NCBI GenBank assembly: GCA_029959085.1
Contig: JARWIR010000027.1
Location: 9,176,001 to 9,240,000, forward strand
Reading direction: 5' to 3'
DNA length: 64,000 nucleotides
Origin: Nemophila menziesii
Taxonomy: Eukaryota; Streptophyta; Magnoliopsida; Boraginales; Hydrophyllaceae
The notes under the pieces: generated by a model
What the model was told of the DNA's origin: nothing
What the model saw: the letters and a program-made list of their open reading frames with translations, nothing else
The model's database searches: none
Shown: piece after piece, positions 9,305 to 20,260 of the stretch
Layout: each line of letters starts with the position of its first letter
How positions within the stretch are numbered: the stretch's first letter is position 1
Program-made: the position numbers and the translations under genes

Positions 9305-10600
9305 TGATATCTCCCATTTTGTTCTAAATATTAGCCCTTAGGAGACATCATTTTAGGAGAATATTAGACTTATTTTATAGACTTTTATGCTTATTTCGTT
9401 ATATTACATTTTCTCCCCTTGGAATTATGTTATTTCATTTTTTGAGATTTTGTACGTTAATTTTTTTTCTTTTAGTGCAAAGTTCTTAGGTCCATGGATG
9501 CTATGGAGAACACATACAAGGAGGAGAAGTGGGAATTAAAGTCAAAGATCAAGCGGAGAAGTCAAAGGCAAGAAGAGATAATCCGCAGAGTTGACTAATA
9601 GAAAGGAGAATATGGAAAACTGTTACAAATTGCTGTTTTTGAGCCACTTAGCCATTGATTCAGCCTTAGAGAACTAAAATAAGGAAGATGCATTTTTTGA
9701 GTTAGGAAGATTTTGGGACTGGAATCAGGTGATTTGGAATTGAGAAGCAAACATTACGACTGTTTTACTAACAACTGTACATCTGTTACGGGATTTATTA
9801 TTTGGATTTGGGCTTTTCTCATTTAACTTATTATAATTAAGTAAAAATCCCAATCCAATTCCTCCACTATAAATAATCCTTTATACCTCATTTTTATAGA
9901 CACTTCATATTACGCTTCATTATTTTACAAGAGAGAGTCAGAGCAAAAAGGAGAAGGAAAAAGCTAGAGATGGAGAAAGTCATTTCTTCCATCAACCGCC
10001 AATTCCGATCCTTAAATTAGGTTATTTATTTTTTTGTAATTGACAATGGATACTTTTTATTTTAATTCAGTAATTTTAGTTTTGTCATAAAATAATTTCT
10101 TAGTGCTTGAGAATCACAATAAAGGGTTGAACCCCAATTTATTTAATTCACGTTTCCGAATTTAGGATTTTTATAATTTAATCAGAGTTGAGTATTTTAT
10201 ATTGGTTATTACTTTGTTCTTAATTACTATTTATTTTTGATACAACTAGAAATAGGTTTAATTAATTGTGCTATTCACTTTAGGTGGAAAAAGTGATCAT
10301 CCAACATGGGGGTTTGATTACAGACTTAGGTAATACCCGTGTAATGTCCATTATTGACCGTCAGGCTTAACTAATTACATATCCAAAGAGGTAAATACTT
10401 CACATCTGAAGAGGCATATTCACCCGGTAGAGGTTTATAGCACTTTAGTATAGCTCCTAGGTCCACCCGATAATGGGCTAGGAGACTTTAGAATCCAGAC
10501 TAGTATAATAATACTGACTCTACCCTTATACATAAACATCAATTGAATTGATTAGGTGGATCCCGTACGAGACTCAAGTACATTTCTTATCCTTGCGTCT
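9305..10600 (+). repeat. Element B 3' LTR, first part
   Basis: Starts TGATATCTCC, with its inverted copy GGAGACATCA at 9341-9350. It belongs to the same LTR family as solo LTRs E and F. It is interrupted after 10600 by C and continues at 19583; together the two parts give an LTR of about 1.57 kb. The two short frames seen in the A LTR are absent here. Confidence 0.85.
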
Positions 10601-12152
10601 TGATGTCTCCTTAATTGTTCTTATTTTCAACCCTTAGGATACATCATTTTCGATGTTTAATTGAATATTTTGATAGACTTTTGAGTTAAAAATGCAATAA
10701 TCCGGAATTACTATTTTATTTCTAGTATTTTTGATTTATTAAACTTTTGCGCGTAATCTTGTGTATTTTAGTGAAAAGTTTGTAGGTTTTGAATATTAGC
10801 TAGGAATGGAATCCGAGAGAAGAGTCAAAGATCACGAGATAGAGTCAAGACTTAAAGATAAATCCCGAAAGAGTTGTTTTTAGAGCTGCAAATCTATTTT
10901 CCACGCCAAATATTTCTGATTTCGAGGTGCTTAAGAGCTGATTTAGCCGCTGACCTTTAAAGAGAAAACATTCCTTATCGAGTTACGGAAATTTAGCAAC
11001 TGATTTCAGGTCAATCGGAGTTGTAACGAAGCGGAAAAATCCGTTTTAGTGAAGGTGTATCAGCAGTTACGGGATTTTGGGCTTGGACATTTAATTAGTG
11101 CTTTATTATTAGGTCCAAGCCCTAATCCGTTTTTCTACTTATAAAAGGAGGCCTTGACTTCTATTTTTCAGAGAATTCATTCTTTACAATTAAAAACATC
11201 AGAGAGAAGCAACAGAAGGAAGAAAGAAGAAGTTGCAAGAGCTGGAGAGGGTCTATATATATCCGTTCTCAGTCATTCCTATTCCGGAAATTAGGTTTCT
11301 TTTATCTTTTATTTGTAAGACAATATGAATTCCTTTACTTTTAATTTAGTTTTTCTTTTTATTAGTATGAGCTAATTTCATTTTAGCGCTTGAGAATGCT
11401 ATATGGGTAATTCCCAAATCTTATTGAATTTCATATGTTGAATTTGGGTTTTTGTTAAATTAAATTAGATTGTGTCTTTTACCCTTTTCGATAAATTGTG
11501 AATGTTTACTGTTTTTAGCGTCATGAACTAGGAACAGGTATTAGTATCTAGGCTATTCCAATTAGTGGCAATTGGATCATCCTGACGGAGGGTTTAGATA
11601 CAGAACCATTTATTCAATCTAGGATAGAAGCTATTGATTCTGACGAACTTAGCTAATTCTAGGGCCAATGAGGTAATAAAACTTAAACATCCAAAAGTGG
11701 ATCATATTTACCCTGACGGGACTAGTGACACTCTAGGATCGCCTTATAGTCCACTTTGACGGGGGTATGAGGAATTTAGAATCCCGACCATTGTAATTGA
11801 CAAATTTAACCCTTAAACAGCATAGGTTATGAAATAGGATTAGGAAGATCCCTTGCGTTCTCAAGTGCTACTTCTCGTACTCCGTTTTACATCATTTTAC
11901 TTGCGTCTTAGCTTTTATTTACATTTTAATAATTATCTTTCATTTACTTAGCATTAATACAAAAACCAATCAAACATATTTTCTTTACTTGTTTTCATAA
12001 GTGCAACCATTCATTACTTGTTAAACATTGTAGTCAACCATCTCATCATTGGAACGAATCTGTTTTATCAACTATTACTTGGGACAACCGTACACTTGCG
12101 GTTGTGGTTCGATTATTTATTGCATATTTTTAGAACACACAAAGGACCACCA
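10601..12152 (+). repeat. Element C 5' LTR
   Basis: 1,552 bp. A near-inverted copy of the start (GGATACATCA) is at 10637-10646 and a TATA-like ATAAAAGG at 11141. Four TGACG motifs in similar contexts occur at 11583, 11641, 11714 and 11757. The end carries GGGACAACCGTACACTTGCG, shared with the B, E, F, I and K LTRs. The 3' LTR has a short extra block near 18500 (GGGCTTAGAATTT). Confidence 0.93.
11141..11148 (+). promoter_or_regulatory. Putative TATA box of element C LTR
   Basis: ATAAAAGG lies about 540 bp into the LTR, matching 18571-18578 in the 3' LTR. Its position corresponds to the TATA-like motif of A's LTR. Confidence 0.5.
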
Positions 12153-12158
12153 AGTTTT

Positions 12159-12176
12159 TGGCGCCGCTGCCGGGGA
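12159..12176 (+). other. Primer-binding site of element C (tRNA-Asp type)
   Basis: TGGCGCCGCTGCCGGGGA, identical to the PBS of A and six bases after the LTR. Confidence 0.9.
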
Positions 12177-12418
12177 CGGTAGCGTGTGACTACGGTGTTT
12201 ATCCTTTAGTGATAGTTGCATTTATTTTTATTTCAGTTTTACGCTTTTTGTTTGTTCATTTCTTTTCAGGTTTTTAGGTTTGGTGTATGCGAAGAAGACT
12301 CTTTAAGGATCTAGAGCCATCACATTCGATCCTTAATAATCCAGAATCATTAATCAGACTTGCTAACAAGAGAAGGAAAGAATAAGAAGCCTTAGAAGTA
12401 GAAGAATTAATTAACAGA

Positions 12419-14122
12419 ATGGAGAACATTAATATTCAGAATCAACAAAACAATAACGGACAAGCTCAGAGAGTGATTAATCAAGATCCGTGGTTTGTTA
12501 ATGGTCCACCAGAAGTTCCATTCCGTGCTCCTGCTCTAGGAGTAGGTGCTCCAAATATAGATGTTCCGAGGTTTCGTCCAGATTCGGGTATGTTAGCTCT
12601 ATTCCAAAATTTTGGAAATTTTCGCGGTAAAGCTGGAGAAGATCCTCTTAGAGCGGTACAGAAATTCAAACAGATATGTGATTCTTACATCACACAAGGG
12701 GTTTCAAGAGAACATATGTATTATGTTGTGTTTCGATTTTTCATTGTTGATGGAGCGAGTGAATGGCACGATACACAAGATCCTACGAAGATAACAAATT
12801 GGGAACAATTAGAAACTGCTTTCTTTGACAGATATTACCCAAGTAACATGAGGTTAGATGATCAACGTGAATTAACGCATTTCCGTCAAGAATATGATGA
12901 AACTTTGGGTAAAAGATGGACAAGATTTCAGATGTGTTTACGTAGAGTTCCCGATCATGGCCTTTCAGAACAACAACAGCTGAAAATCTTTTACAGAGGC
13001 CTTGATGGGACTTCAAGAGAAAAATTGGATTTGCTTTGTGGTGCTGGATTTCTTCAAGTTCAACTCGTTCATGCAAAAATCATCTTGGAAAGAACAGTAA
13101 AGAATGAAGTTGGGTGGAATACCGTAAGAACACCAGTTAGAGGAGGAATTAATAATGTCAATATTGAAGAAAAGTTCAACTCCTTAGAGACCAAGATTCA
13201 AACCATACTAGAACAACAATTGAGACAACTCACTTTAGCCGTGAAAGAAGGTTTTTCGAATAAAAGAGGTGAGGTAAAGGTTGCACAAGAGGTGTATGGA
13301 TGTGAGTATTGCGGTGTTAATGATCATAGTTGGGAGAATTGTCAGAATAATCAAGAATCTGTGATGTTTGTCTCCAACAGAGGTAACTTTAATTCGAGTG
13401 GTAATGGATATCAGCCTAACAGAAACCATCCTGGGTTTCAATACTCAAATCCTAATGGGGCAGCCAATCCTACATATGCGTATCAGCCACATCTCCAAGG
13501 TAACAACTACAATCCAAGACCACACAACAATTATCAAGGAGGACAGAACCAAAATTATGTTCAGAGACAAGCTCCTCAAGATAGTAATTATGAAACCATG
13601 AACCAAAAAGCCTTACCTGCCCATCCGCAAGAAGGTGTAGTTACCCTGCAGAAAACCATAGAAAGTTTGATTGCTCTTCAGACACAAGCTATGGAACGTC
13701 AACAAGCATCTGATGCAAACATGAAGTTATTACAGAATCAGATAAATCAAATTAATAAACAACTGAATCAACGTCCACAAGGGCAACTCCCTAGCGATAC
13801 TGAGAATCCAATTCAAATTGAAGATTGTAAAGCTATTACTCTCAGAAGTGATAAGAACCTTCCTCCACCTCCTTTTCCGGTTATGAAAGAAAAAGAAATT
13901 AGAAAAGAAAAGGATAAGGTTAGTAAAGAGAAAGAAGTGCTAGTTGAAGAAGTGGAGGGGTCCATTGAGATTCCAAAAAAGAAAAATGATATTATAATCA
14001 ATCGTCAACCTCCACCATTTCCATCGCGAGTTCAAAAGAAGGGTGATTTGGCTGATTACCGAAAATTCTTTAACAAGGTAAGAGGTCTTAGCGTAAATAT
14101 TCCGTTGCTAGAAGCTATTTGA
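12419..14122 (+). CDS. gag: Element C gag polyprotein
   Basis: A 567-codon frame encoding the structural protein of the particle. Residues ~30-60 have the Athila-like RAPALGVGAPN region. The capsid-type retrotransposon gag domain spans about 65-210 (EWHD, FFDRYYP, FRQEYDETL, WTRFQMCLRRVPDHG). A single zinc knuckle, CEYCGVNDHSWENC (CX2CX4HX4C), lies near 300. An N- and Q-rich linker follows, then the gag-protease junction (LPSDTENP, ITLRSDKNLPPPPFP). The same frame extends upstream to an ATG at 12287 but is cut by a TAA at 12383-12385; related N-termini suggest 12287 was the original start. The frame ends in a TGA at 14120-14122, after which homology continues in the same frame into the protease. 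Confidence 0.9.
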   Translation: MENINIQNQQNNNGQAQRVINQDPWFVNGPPEVPFRAPALGVGAPNIDVPRFRPDSGMLALFQNFGNFRGKAGEDPLRAVQKFKQICDSYITQGVSREHMYYVVFRFFIVDGASEWHDTQDPTKITNWEQLETAFFDRYYPSNMRLDDQRELTHFRQEYDETLGKRWTRFQMCLRRVPDHGLSEQQQLKIFYRGLDGTSREKLDLLCGAGFLQVQLVHAKIILERTVKNEVGWNTVRTPVRGGINNVNIEEKFNSLETKIQTILEQQLRQLTLAVKEGFSNKRGEVKVAQEVYGCEYCGVNDHSWENCQNNQESVMFVSNRGNFNSSGNGYQPNRNHPGFQYSNPNGAANPTYAYQPHLQGNNYNPRPHNNYQGGQNQNYVQRQAPQDSNYETMNQKALPAHPQEGVVTLQKTIESLIALQTQAMERQQASDANMKLLQNQINQINKQLNQRPQGQLPSDTENPIQIEDCKAITLRSDKNLPPPPFPVMKEKEIRKEKDKVSKEKEVLVEEVEGSIEIPKKKNDIIINRQPPPFPSRVQKKGDLADYRKFFNKVRGLSVNIPLLEAI

Positions 14123-14902
14123 GATGTACCCAAGTATGCTAAGTTTCTGAAAAGAGCCCTCACTAACAAAAGGCCGTATTGTGATAATGAGATGATTGGT
14201 CTTCCTGAAGAATGTAGTGCCATTTGTCAAAGTAAGTTACCTCCAAAGTTAGTTGATCCTGGGAGTTTCACAATTCCGATCTCGATTGGAGAAGAATGGA
14301 AAAGTAAGGCACTATGTGATTTGGGTGCAAGCATCAATCTTATGCCCAAATCGATCTTTGATAAGCTTAATATTGAAGCAAGACCCACTTCTATGGTCTT
14401 GCAAATGGCGGATCGATCTCTTGCACATCCAGAAGGCCGAATAGAAGATGTCCTCGTTAAGGCAGGTACGTTAATTTTTCCCGCTGATTTCGTTATACTT
14501 GATTACGACGCGGATAGGAATGTCCCCATCATTTTGGGAAGACCATTCCTAGCCACGGGGGGTAACTTGATTGATGTAGAAAACGGAGAAATAATCATGA
14601 GAATCCAAGACGAGGAAGTTAAATTCAACGTGTTCAGACCAATGAAATTCCCAGATGCACAGGAGTATTGCTTTCGCGTAGATGTTGTTGAACAGGTACC
14701 AAAAGAGCCAAATGAGGTTGTGGAAACCTTAGGAATGGAGGAAAAAGAGCTAAGAAAAAAACCACCGATCAAAGTTCCTCCAAATCCTAAGAGAAATCCA
14801 CCACTAAATCATGCGAAAAAGAAAGATAAAGCACGTGCCACGAAGGTTCCGAAAGAACCTAAGAAAGAAAGAAAGAAAGAAAAAGGGGTTCAAAGTAGGT
14901 AA
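14123..14902 (+). CDS. Element C aspartic protease
   Basis: In the same frame as gag, separated from it only by the TGA at 14120. It opens with the junction DVPKYAKFLKRAL. The usable ATG is 14192, 236 codons long. Retropepsin features include CDLGASINLMPKS (D43 of that frame), VLQMADRS and IILGRPFLAT. The domain would process gag after assembly. A lysine-rich tail ends at 14902, where a frameshift in a run of AAAG units breaks the link to the integrase tail at 14883-15092. Confidence 0.85.
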   Translation, partial: DVPKYAKFLKRALTNKRPYCDNEMIGLPEECSAICQSKLPPKLVDPGSFTIPISIGEEWKSKALCDLGASINLMPKSIFDKLNIEARPTSMVLQMADRSLAHPEGRIEDVLVKAGTLIFPADFVILDYDADRNVPIILGRPFLATGGNLIDVENGEIIMRIQDEEVKFNVFRPMKFPDAQEYCFRVDVVEQVPKEPNEVVETLGMEEKELRKKPPIKVPPNPKRNPPLNHAKKKDKARATKVPKEPKKERKKEKGVQSR

Positions 14903-15092
14903 AGAAGTAGCTATGAAGAAACCAAATCCTCCTCCAAAGGTACGTGAATCGAAAAGTTCTTGGCTAGGACCATTCATGGTCACGAAGGTTATCTCAGATA
15001 AACTAGTGGGCATAAAAGCTAAGGGATGCAAATTTCGAGTTGCAAATATTGACAACCTCACTCATTGCTGGGGAGGTTATGTTAATGACTAA
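14883..15092 (+). pseudogene. Element C integrase C-terminal (GPY/F) tail, frameshifted
   Basis: Read one frame over from the protease: GFKVGKEVAMKKP, then SSWLGPFMVTKV, then CWGGYVND and a stop. It matches the end of the integrase in K (WSGPYIVTKV) and the tails of A, L and O. In A the equivalent segment is continuous with the protease, so here the frameshift is a later lesion. An open frame runs from 14811 in this register. The integrase zinc-binding and catalytic domains are absent. Confidence 0.8.
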
Positions 15093-15098
15093 AGAACG

Positions 15099-15135
15099 AG
15101 GTAACCCGTCGAGCTTAACGACGTTAAACAAAAGC
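15099..15135 (+). other. Post-ORF stem-loop of element C
   Basis: CGTCG-AGCTTAA-CGACG, followed by TTAAACAAAAG, just after the stop. Compared with A and L (CGTCT...AGACG), the closing pair has changed on both sides. Confidence 0.75.
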
Positions 15136-15309
15136 CATTTCTTGTATAATAGTTTAAGTTTTTATTTTTCGTAGTTTAAATTCGTTTGATTTTCGTTAAT
15201 TTAATGTTTATTAGTAAGAAATGAGGAAGGGTAGTTGTTTTTGATGATTTCAGGGGTAAAAAGGTCATGAGTTTGGGGTCGAAAGGGCGAAAATAGAGAA
15301 AAAATTTGT

Positions 15310-15830
15310 GGTGTTCCAGGGGCAAACCGGGTACCCGCATTTGCAAATGCGGGTACCCAGTTTCGAAAGCTAAAAATTCCAACTTTCTGACCCAGCGTCT
15401 TGGGTCCCGCGTTTTGCTGCGTCACCACTGCGTTTTGCTGCGTTTTGATTCGCGCCATCGACGCAAACCGGGTTCCCGCATTCGCAAATGCGGGTACCCG
15501 GTTTCGGAGCTGTACTTTTCCAAATTCTCTGACCCGACGTCTTGGGAGGTTGCGTCTTGGTGCGTCTTGGCTCGCGCCATCGACGAAAAACCGGGTACCC
15601 GCATTTGCAAATGCGGGAACCCGGTTTCGAAGTGCATTTCTTTGACCCAGCGTCTTGGGTCCAGCGTTTTGAGGTATATTAAAAAAAAATTATTATTGCG
15701 TCAATTATTGCATCAGACGCCAAAAAAAATTATTATTATTTTTTCGCGCCGACACAGCGACGCGAAACTGGGGCCCCGCATTTGCAAATTTGGGTACCCG
15801 GTTTCTTCTGTGACAGGGCCGTTTTAAGCT
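15310..15830 (+). repeat. Palindrome array of element C
   Basis: Four spaced palindromes built on CCGGGTACCCGCATTTGCAA and its complement. A perfect 30-bp palindrome spans 15329-15358. Near-perfect 40-bp versions are at 15465-15504 and 15588-15627, and a decayed one at 15765-15804. Between them are GC-rich blocks such as GACCCAGCGTCTTGGGTCC and TTCGCGCCATCGACG. Open frames crossing this array are by-products of the repeat. Confidence 0.9.
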
Positions 15831-16187
15831 TTTTAACCCTAGATTTTTACCTCTTTCTTCAAACCAGCTTCCAAAAAACGCTTCCAAAACCCAGAATTTC
15901 CCGAAGATCATCATCTACAACCACACAATCATCGAATCCTACCCTCTTTCACCACAATAACATACACTCAATTCATCTCCTATCCAAAGCACCATGGAAT
16001 TCCCACTTTTCTCCAATTGTTCTTCATCCAAGCTTTAAATTAAATCCAATTCCCTCTTCCCCCACATCAATTAGCCTTTACCCATCTCATATTCCACCAT
16101 AATCTTCAAGTCTTAAGCCTCAAAACATCAAAGTTCTAAGCCTTAGCTTCTCACTATTTGAAGTTTTGAGTTTGGGGTGGAAAGAGA
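15831..16187 (+). other. Element C spacer before ORF2 remnant
   Basis: A C-, A- and T-rich untranslated-looking stretch equivalent to 5311-5740 in A. It ends with the first internal purine tract, TTTTGAGTTTGGGGTGG (16164-16180). No domain is visible. Confidence 0.5.
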
Positions 16188-16551
16188 TGCTTATCCGAAC
16201 CGTTTTCATGTGTACTTATCGAAGGAATTCTCCAAGAAATAGAAACACTTTTGGTACTGTTCAAGGACAAGCTATTGAGATTCTTAATTCACGTTGCAAA
16301 CACAAGACCGAAGAGGTTAAAATTAAAGCTAATCCTAAGAAGAGGAAATTGATTGATGAACCTGAAAGTGTGGAAGAAAATGATTCGATGATGAGTTGGA
16401 ATAGAAAATTAAAGTGTTGAAAAAAAAATCGGATGCGCTGATTGGTATTTTGGGAAACGTTACAAACGAGCTGAACTTTATCCGTTCAAACTACAACTTA
16501 CGCGAGATAAGGTTCATGGACGCAAAACCAGCAACCAGCCTCGCGCTGGTT
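16188..16551 (+). pseudogene. Short ORF2 remnant of element C
   Basis: An ATG at 16188, just after the purine tract, opens 77 codons to 16420. The product is basic (KKRKLIDEP) and unlike known domains. Homology of position then runs to the hairpin AACCAGC-CTCGC-GCTGGTT at 16533-16551, which ends ORF2 in I and K. The domain seen in K and L is not recognisable here. Confidence 0.4.
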
Positions 16552-16612
16552 AAGATACGTTTTCTATCCCTTCTGATTTAGTGTAGATTATTTTATTGCT
16601 TTGAGTCTTTTC

Positions 16613-16653
16613 GAGTCGTGGGGACACGACTCATTTTTGAGTTTGGGGTGGGG
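16613..16653 (+). other. Conserved hairpin plus internal purine tract, element C
   Basis: GAGTCGTGGGGACACGACTC (16613-16632) is identical to that in A. It is followed by TTTTTGAGTTTGGGGTGGGG at 16634-16653. Confidence 0.75.
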
Positions 16654-18016
16654 TTCGCCGCCTCATCCCAGTTTTTATGTGTTATATGTTTTATTTGCTT
16701 TCAATAAATTAATTGTCGGAGTTGCGTTTGACTGTAGAAGATTTTAAATGTCCCTTTAAGCATACTTTTGATGAATTAATGATAGTAAATAGTGGACCTT
16801 AGGGATTGATATAAAACGCACTTAGAATTGCATGCGAACATTGGTAATTGATAGGAAAAATTAATGAACAATGCAAATGAAGTAAGCTTGTACTTAAGGA
16901 ATATGTTTGGTGTGTAGAACGTGAAATCTTAATTAGTAGAGAACCCACCTAGATATGAACTAAAGACAAGCTATGTACTTAGGAAAATGATAGGGGCAGT
17001 TCTTTGTTAGCCATTTGAAGCCTTTTAGCTTGCTATCCCTTATTATAATTTTATCCGTCTTAGCCCAATTTTGAGCCTTAAGCCTTTTCTTTTGTAGCCA
17101 CGATATGAGCCCATTATCCTTTAGATTATTAGGCATTACCAAATGACCCGCACTTGAATCACAATCCTGAGACTAGTCTCGAGCTTGAGTTTGGGGTGGT
17201 GGGACCATATTTGGGAAGATACATTGGGAAGGGATTATAGGTGTTTGTATTGAGGCACAAAAATGTAGATGATATTATTATTTGTAACCCTTTGCCGGGA
17301 TTTGAAAAGAAAAAAAGAGAAAAAGAAAAAAAATATTATAAGAGACATGACCTTTCACATCAAAACGAGGGTCATGGGTATCTTGTAAAAAAAAAGAAAA
17401 AACAAATGAAAAAAAGAAAATAAAAAGAAAGAAAGAATAAAATAAACCGACAAAGTGGAATATTTTTGGAAATCATCTTAGTTTTTATTGGGTGGACATG
17501 GGGACGCAACATTGGTGCGTCAAATGGGTGAGTGAGAACATTTTTTAGCGTAAACTCAAGCTCGAGGACTTTGTTGATGGTAAGTGAGGAGAGAGCCAAA
17601 ATCTCACTTCAAATTCACCAAATATACATCCACACCGTCCTTAAGCCATTATTAAACCATAAAGACCTCTCGATTCTTAAGTACATAGTGAATTTATGAT
17701 TCTGTTGATAGGAAATATACTAGGTGGAGCGTTCAAAGCGATTTAGGATTGAGGAACAACCTATAGCCAACATAAAGATATAAGTACAAGTGTAATCTTC
17801 AAGCATTGCTAATTTAATTTTATGATTGAGATTATTTATATTCGATGTTGCATGATAAGTATATGTATATATTAGTTCCAAGAGTTTGTCTATATGAGAT
17901 TTGTCTTAAGAATTGCTTTAGGTGTATTTGCTAGCTTCTACTTGTTTATACGCTTACTTCTACCCCTTTGTTTTGTTTTGCTTTGTCGGGACGACAAAGG
18001 TTTGAGTTGGGGGTCT
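16654..18016 (+). other. Element C 3' noncoding region and polypurine tract
   Basis: It contains the third purine tract (GAGCTTGAGTTTGGGGTGG, 17181-17199), a CCCTTTGCCGGGAT box near 17287, an A-rich stretch at 17300-17440, and the GTGAGGAGAGAGCC box near 17585-17598. The terminal tract TTTGAGTTGGGGGTCT is at 18001-18016. It matches B and A box by box. No coding sequence is supported. Confidence 0.75.
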
Positions 18017-19582
18017 TGATGTCTCCTTAATTGTTCTTATTTTCGACCCTTAGGATACATCATTTTCGATGTTTAATTGAATATTTTGATAGACTTTTGA
18101 GTTAAAAATGCAATAATCCGGAATTCCTATTTTATTTCTAGTATATTTGACTTATTAAACTTTTGCGCGTAATCTTGTGTATTTTAGTGAAAAGTTTGTA
18201 GGTTTTGAATATTAGCTAGGAATGGAATCCGAGAGAAGAGTCAAAGATCACGAGATAGAGTCAAGACTTAAAGATAAATCCCGAAAGAGTTGTTTTTAGA
18301 GCTGCAAATCTGTTTTCCAGGCCAAAGATTGCTGATTTCGAGGTGCTTAAGAGATGATTTAGCCGCTGACCTTTGAAGAGAAAACATTCCTTATCGAGTT
18401 ACGGAAATCTAGCAACTGATTTTCAGGTCAATCGGAGTTGTAACGAAGCAGGAAAAGCCGTTTTAGTGAAGGTGTATCAGCAGTTACGGGATTTTGGGCT
18501 TAGAATTTGGGCTTGGACATTTAATTAGTGTTTTATTATTAGGTCCAAGCCCTAATCCGTTTTTCTACTTATAAAAGGAGGCATTGACTTCTATTTTTCA
18601 GAGAATTCATTATTTACAATTAAAAACATCAGAGAGAAGCAACAGAAGGAAGAAAGAAGAAGCTGCAAGAGCTGGAGAGGGTCTATATCTCCGTTTTCAG
18701 TCATTCCTATTCCGTAAATTAGGTTTCTTTTATCTTTTATTTGTAAGACAATATGAATTCCTTTACTTTTAATTTAGTTTTTCTTTTTATTAGTATGAGC
18801 TAATTTCATTTTAGCGCTTGAGAATGCTATATGGGTAATTCCCAAATCTTATTGAATTTCGTATGTTGAATTTGGGTTTCTGTTAAATTAAATTAGATTG
18901 TGTCTTTTACCCTTTTCGATAAATTGTGAATGTTTACTGTTTTTAGCGTCATGAACTAGGAACAGGTATTAGTATCTAGGCTATTCCAATTAGTGGCAAT
19001 TGGATCATCTTGACAGAGGGTTTAGATACAGAACCATTTATTCAATCTAGGATAGAAGCTATTGATTCTGACGAACTTAGCTAATTCTAGGGCCAATGAG
19101 GTAATAAAACTTAAACATCCAAAAGTGGATCATATTTACCCTGACGGGACTAGTGACACTCTAGGATCGCCTTATAGTCCACCCTGACGGGAGTATGAGG
19201 AATTTAGAATCCCGACCATTGTAATTGACCAATTTAACCCTTAAACAACATAGGTTATGAAATAGGATTAGGAAGATCCCTTGCGTTCTCAAGTGCTACT
19301 TCTCATACTGCGTTTTACATCATTTTACTTGCGTCTTAGCTTTTATTTACATTTTAATAATTATCTTTCATTTACTTAGCATTAATACAAAAACAAATCA
19401 AACATATTTTCTTTACTTGTTTTCATAAGTGCAACCATTCATTACTTGTTAAACATTGTAGTCAACCATCTCGTCCTTGGAACGAATCTGTTTTATCAAC
19501 TATATTACTTGGGACAACCGTACACTTGCGGTTGTGGTTCGATTATTTATTGCATATTTTTAGAACACACAAAGGACCACCA
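18017..19582 (+). repeat. Element C 3' LTR
   Basis: A 1,566-bp partner of 10601-12152 with only scattered substitutions and a short insertion near 18500. It is followed by the TSD CGTCT. Confidence 0.93.
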
Positions 19583-19856
19583 CGTCTACACTATTTACTT
19601 GCATTATTTATTTTCAGTTAATCATTTTAGCATTTTACTTTATTGCATCATTAGTTATTAATAAAAACCAAAAACAAATCTTTATCATTTACTTTCTTTG
19701 TTTTAAGCAATCAATTCTACTACTCTGATTGTTACTAGTGTCATAACTAGCCGTCCCAGAGAACGAATTCCGTATTATCTATACATTACTTGGAATAACC
19801 CGTGCACTTGCAGGTAGTGTCCCTCTCAAAAGGGGTAGTGATTTTATCACACACCA
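19583..19856 (+). repeat. Element B 3' LTR, last part
   Basis: Continuation of B's LTR after C. It carries the CGTGCACTTGCAGG block and ends ATTTTATCACACACCA at 19856, where minus-strand element D sequence begins. Confidence 0.8.
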
Positions 19857-20260
19857 GGAGACACCAACGGTGTATCGGACCTATGCGTTGACCAGAACCG
19901 TGGTCGTGACTTTTCAACCTGGTTTTCTTCCTTTGTCTCGGCAATGAACCGGATTTGTGAACCGTGGTAACGGTTTTTTGAATTGTGGTGCACCGCAGCT
20001 AGGGCGCGGTATACCGCTCCTAGCTGCTGGTTAACACAAATTTTCTTTGTGCCCCAAACTCATTTCCTGCATAATAACACACTACCTTTCTCTCCTATAG
20101 ATTGTAAACACATTACAAATATACACTAACCTAAGATTATACACTACAAAATGTAAATCTAGCTTAAAAGCATTTAAAAAAAGGGTGTCTCCAAGAGAAC
20201 TTTTGTTTAACGTCGTTTAGTTCGACGTGTTACCTCGGTGATTATGTATTAACATCACCT
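19857..20260 (-). mobile_element. Element D 3' region with palindrome array and stem-loop box
   Basis: Read on the minus strand, this is the end of D's ORF region followed by its 3' region. The box CGTCG-AACTAAA-CGACG plus TTAAACAAAAG lies at 20209-20236. A long hairpin at 19995-20027 has arms GCAGCTAGG/CCTAGCTGC around GCGGTATACCGC, with one bulged base. B is inserted at 19856 and solo LTR E at 20261. Confidence 0.75.

Larger units (their letters stand above)
10601..19582 (+). mobile_element. Element C: complete gag-protease-integrase-tail LTR retrotransposon
   Basis: LTRs at 10601-12152 and 18017-19582 start TGATGTCTCC and end CCACCA. The TSD CGTCT is perfect (10596-10600 and 19583-19587). 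Internally there is a tRNA-Asp PBS, a full gag, a protease and an integrase C-terminal tail, then a ~3-kb structured 3' region. No RT, RNase H or integrase core is present. Two in-frame stops and a frameshift make this copy defective. It is inserted in the 3' LTR of B. Confidence 0.95.

Noticed and set aside
9480..10600. Possible host promoter or gene in a stretch without ORFs
   Set aside because: The whole stretch aligns with solo LTRs E and F, so it is B's LTR.
15306..15827. A 173-aa ORF with repeated GTRICKCGYPVS-like segments
   Set aside because: It is the translation of the palindrome array of C; several frames on both strands are open across the same repeats.
15310..15830. CRISPR-like array
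   Set aside because: Repeats are palindromes of irregular spacing inside a plant retrotransposon, with no unique spacers of even length and no cas genes.
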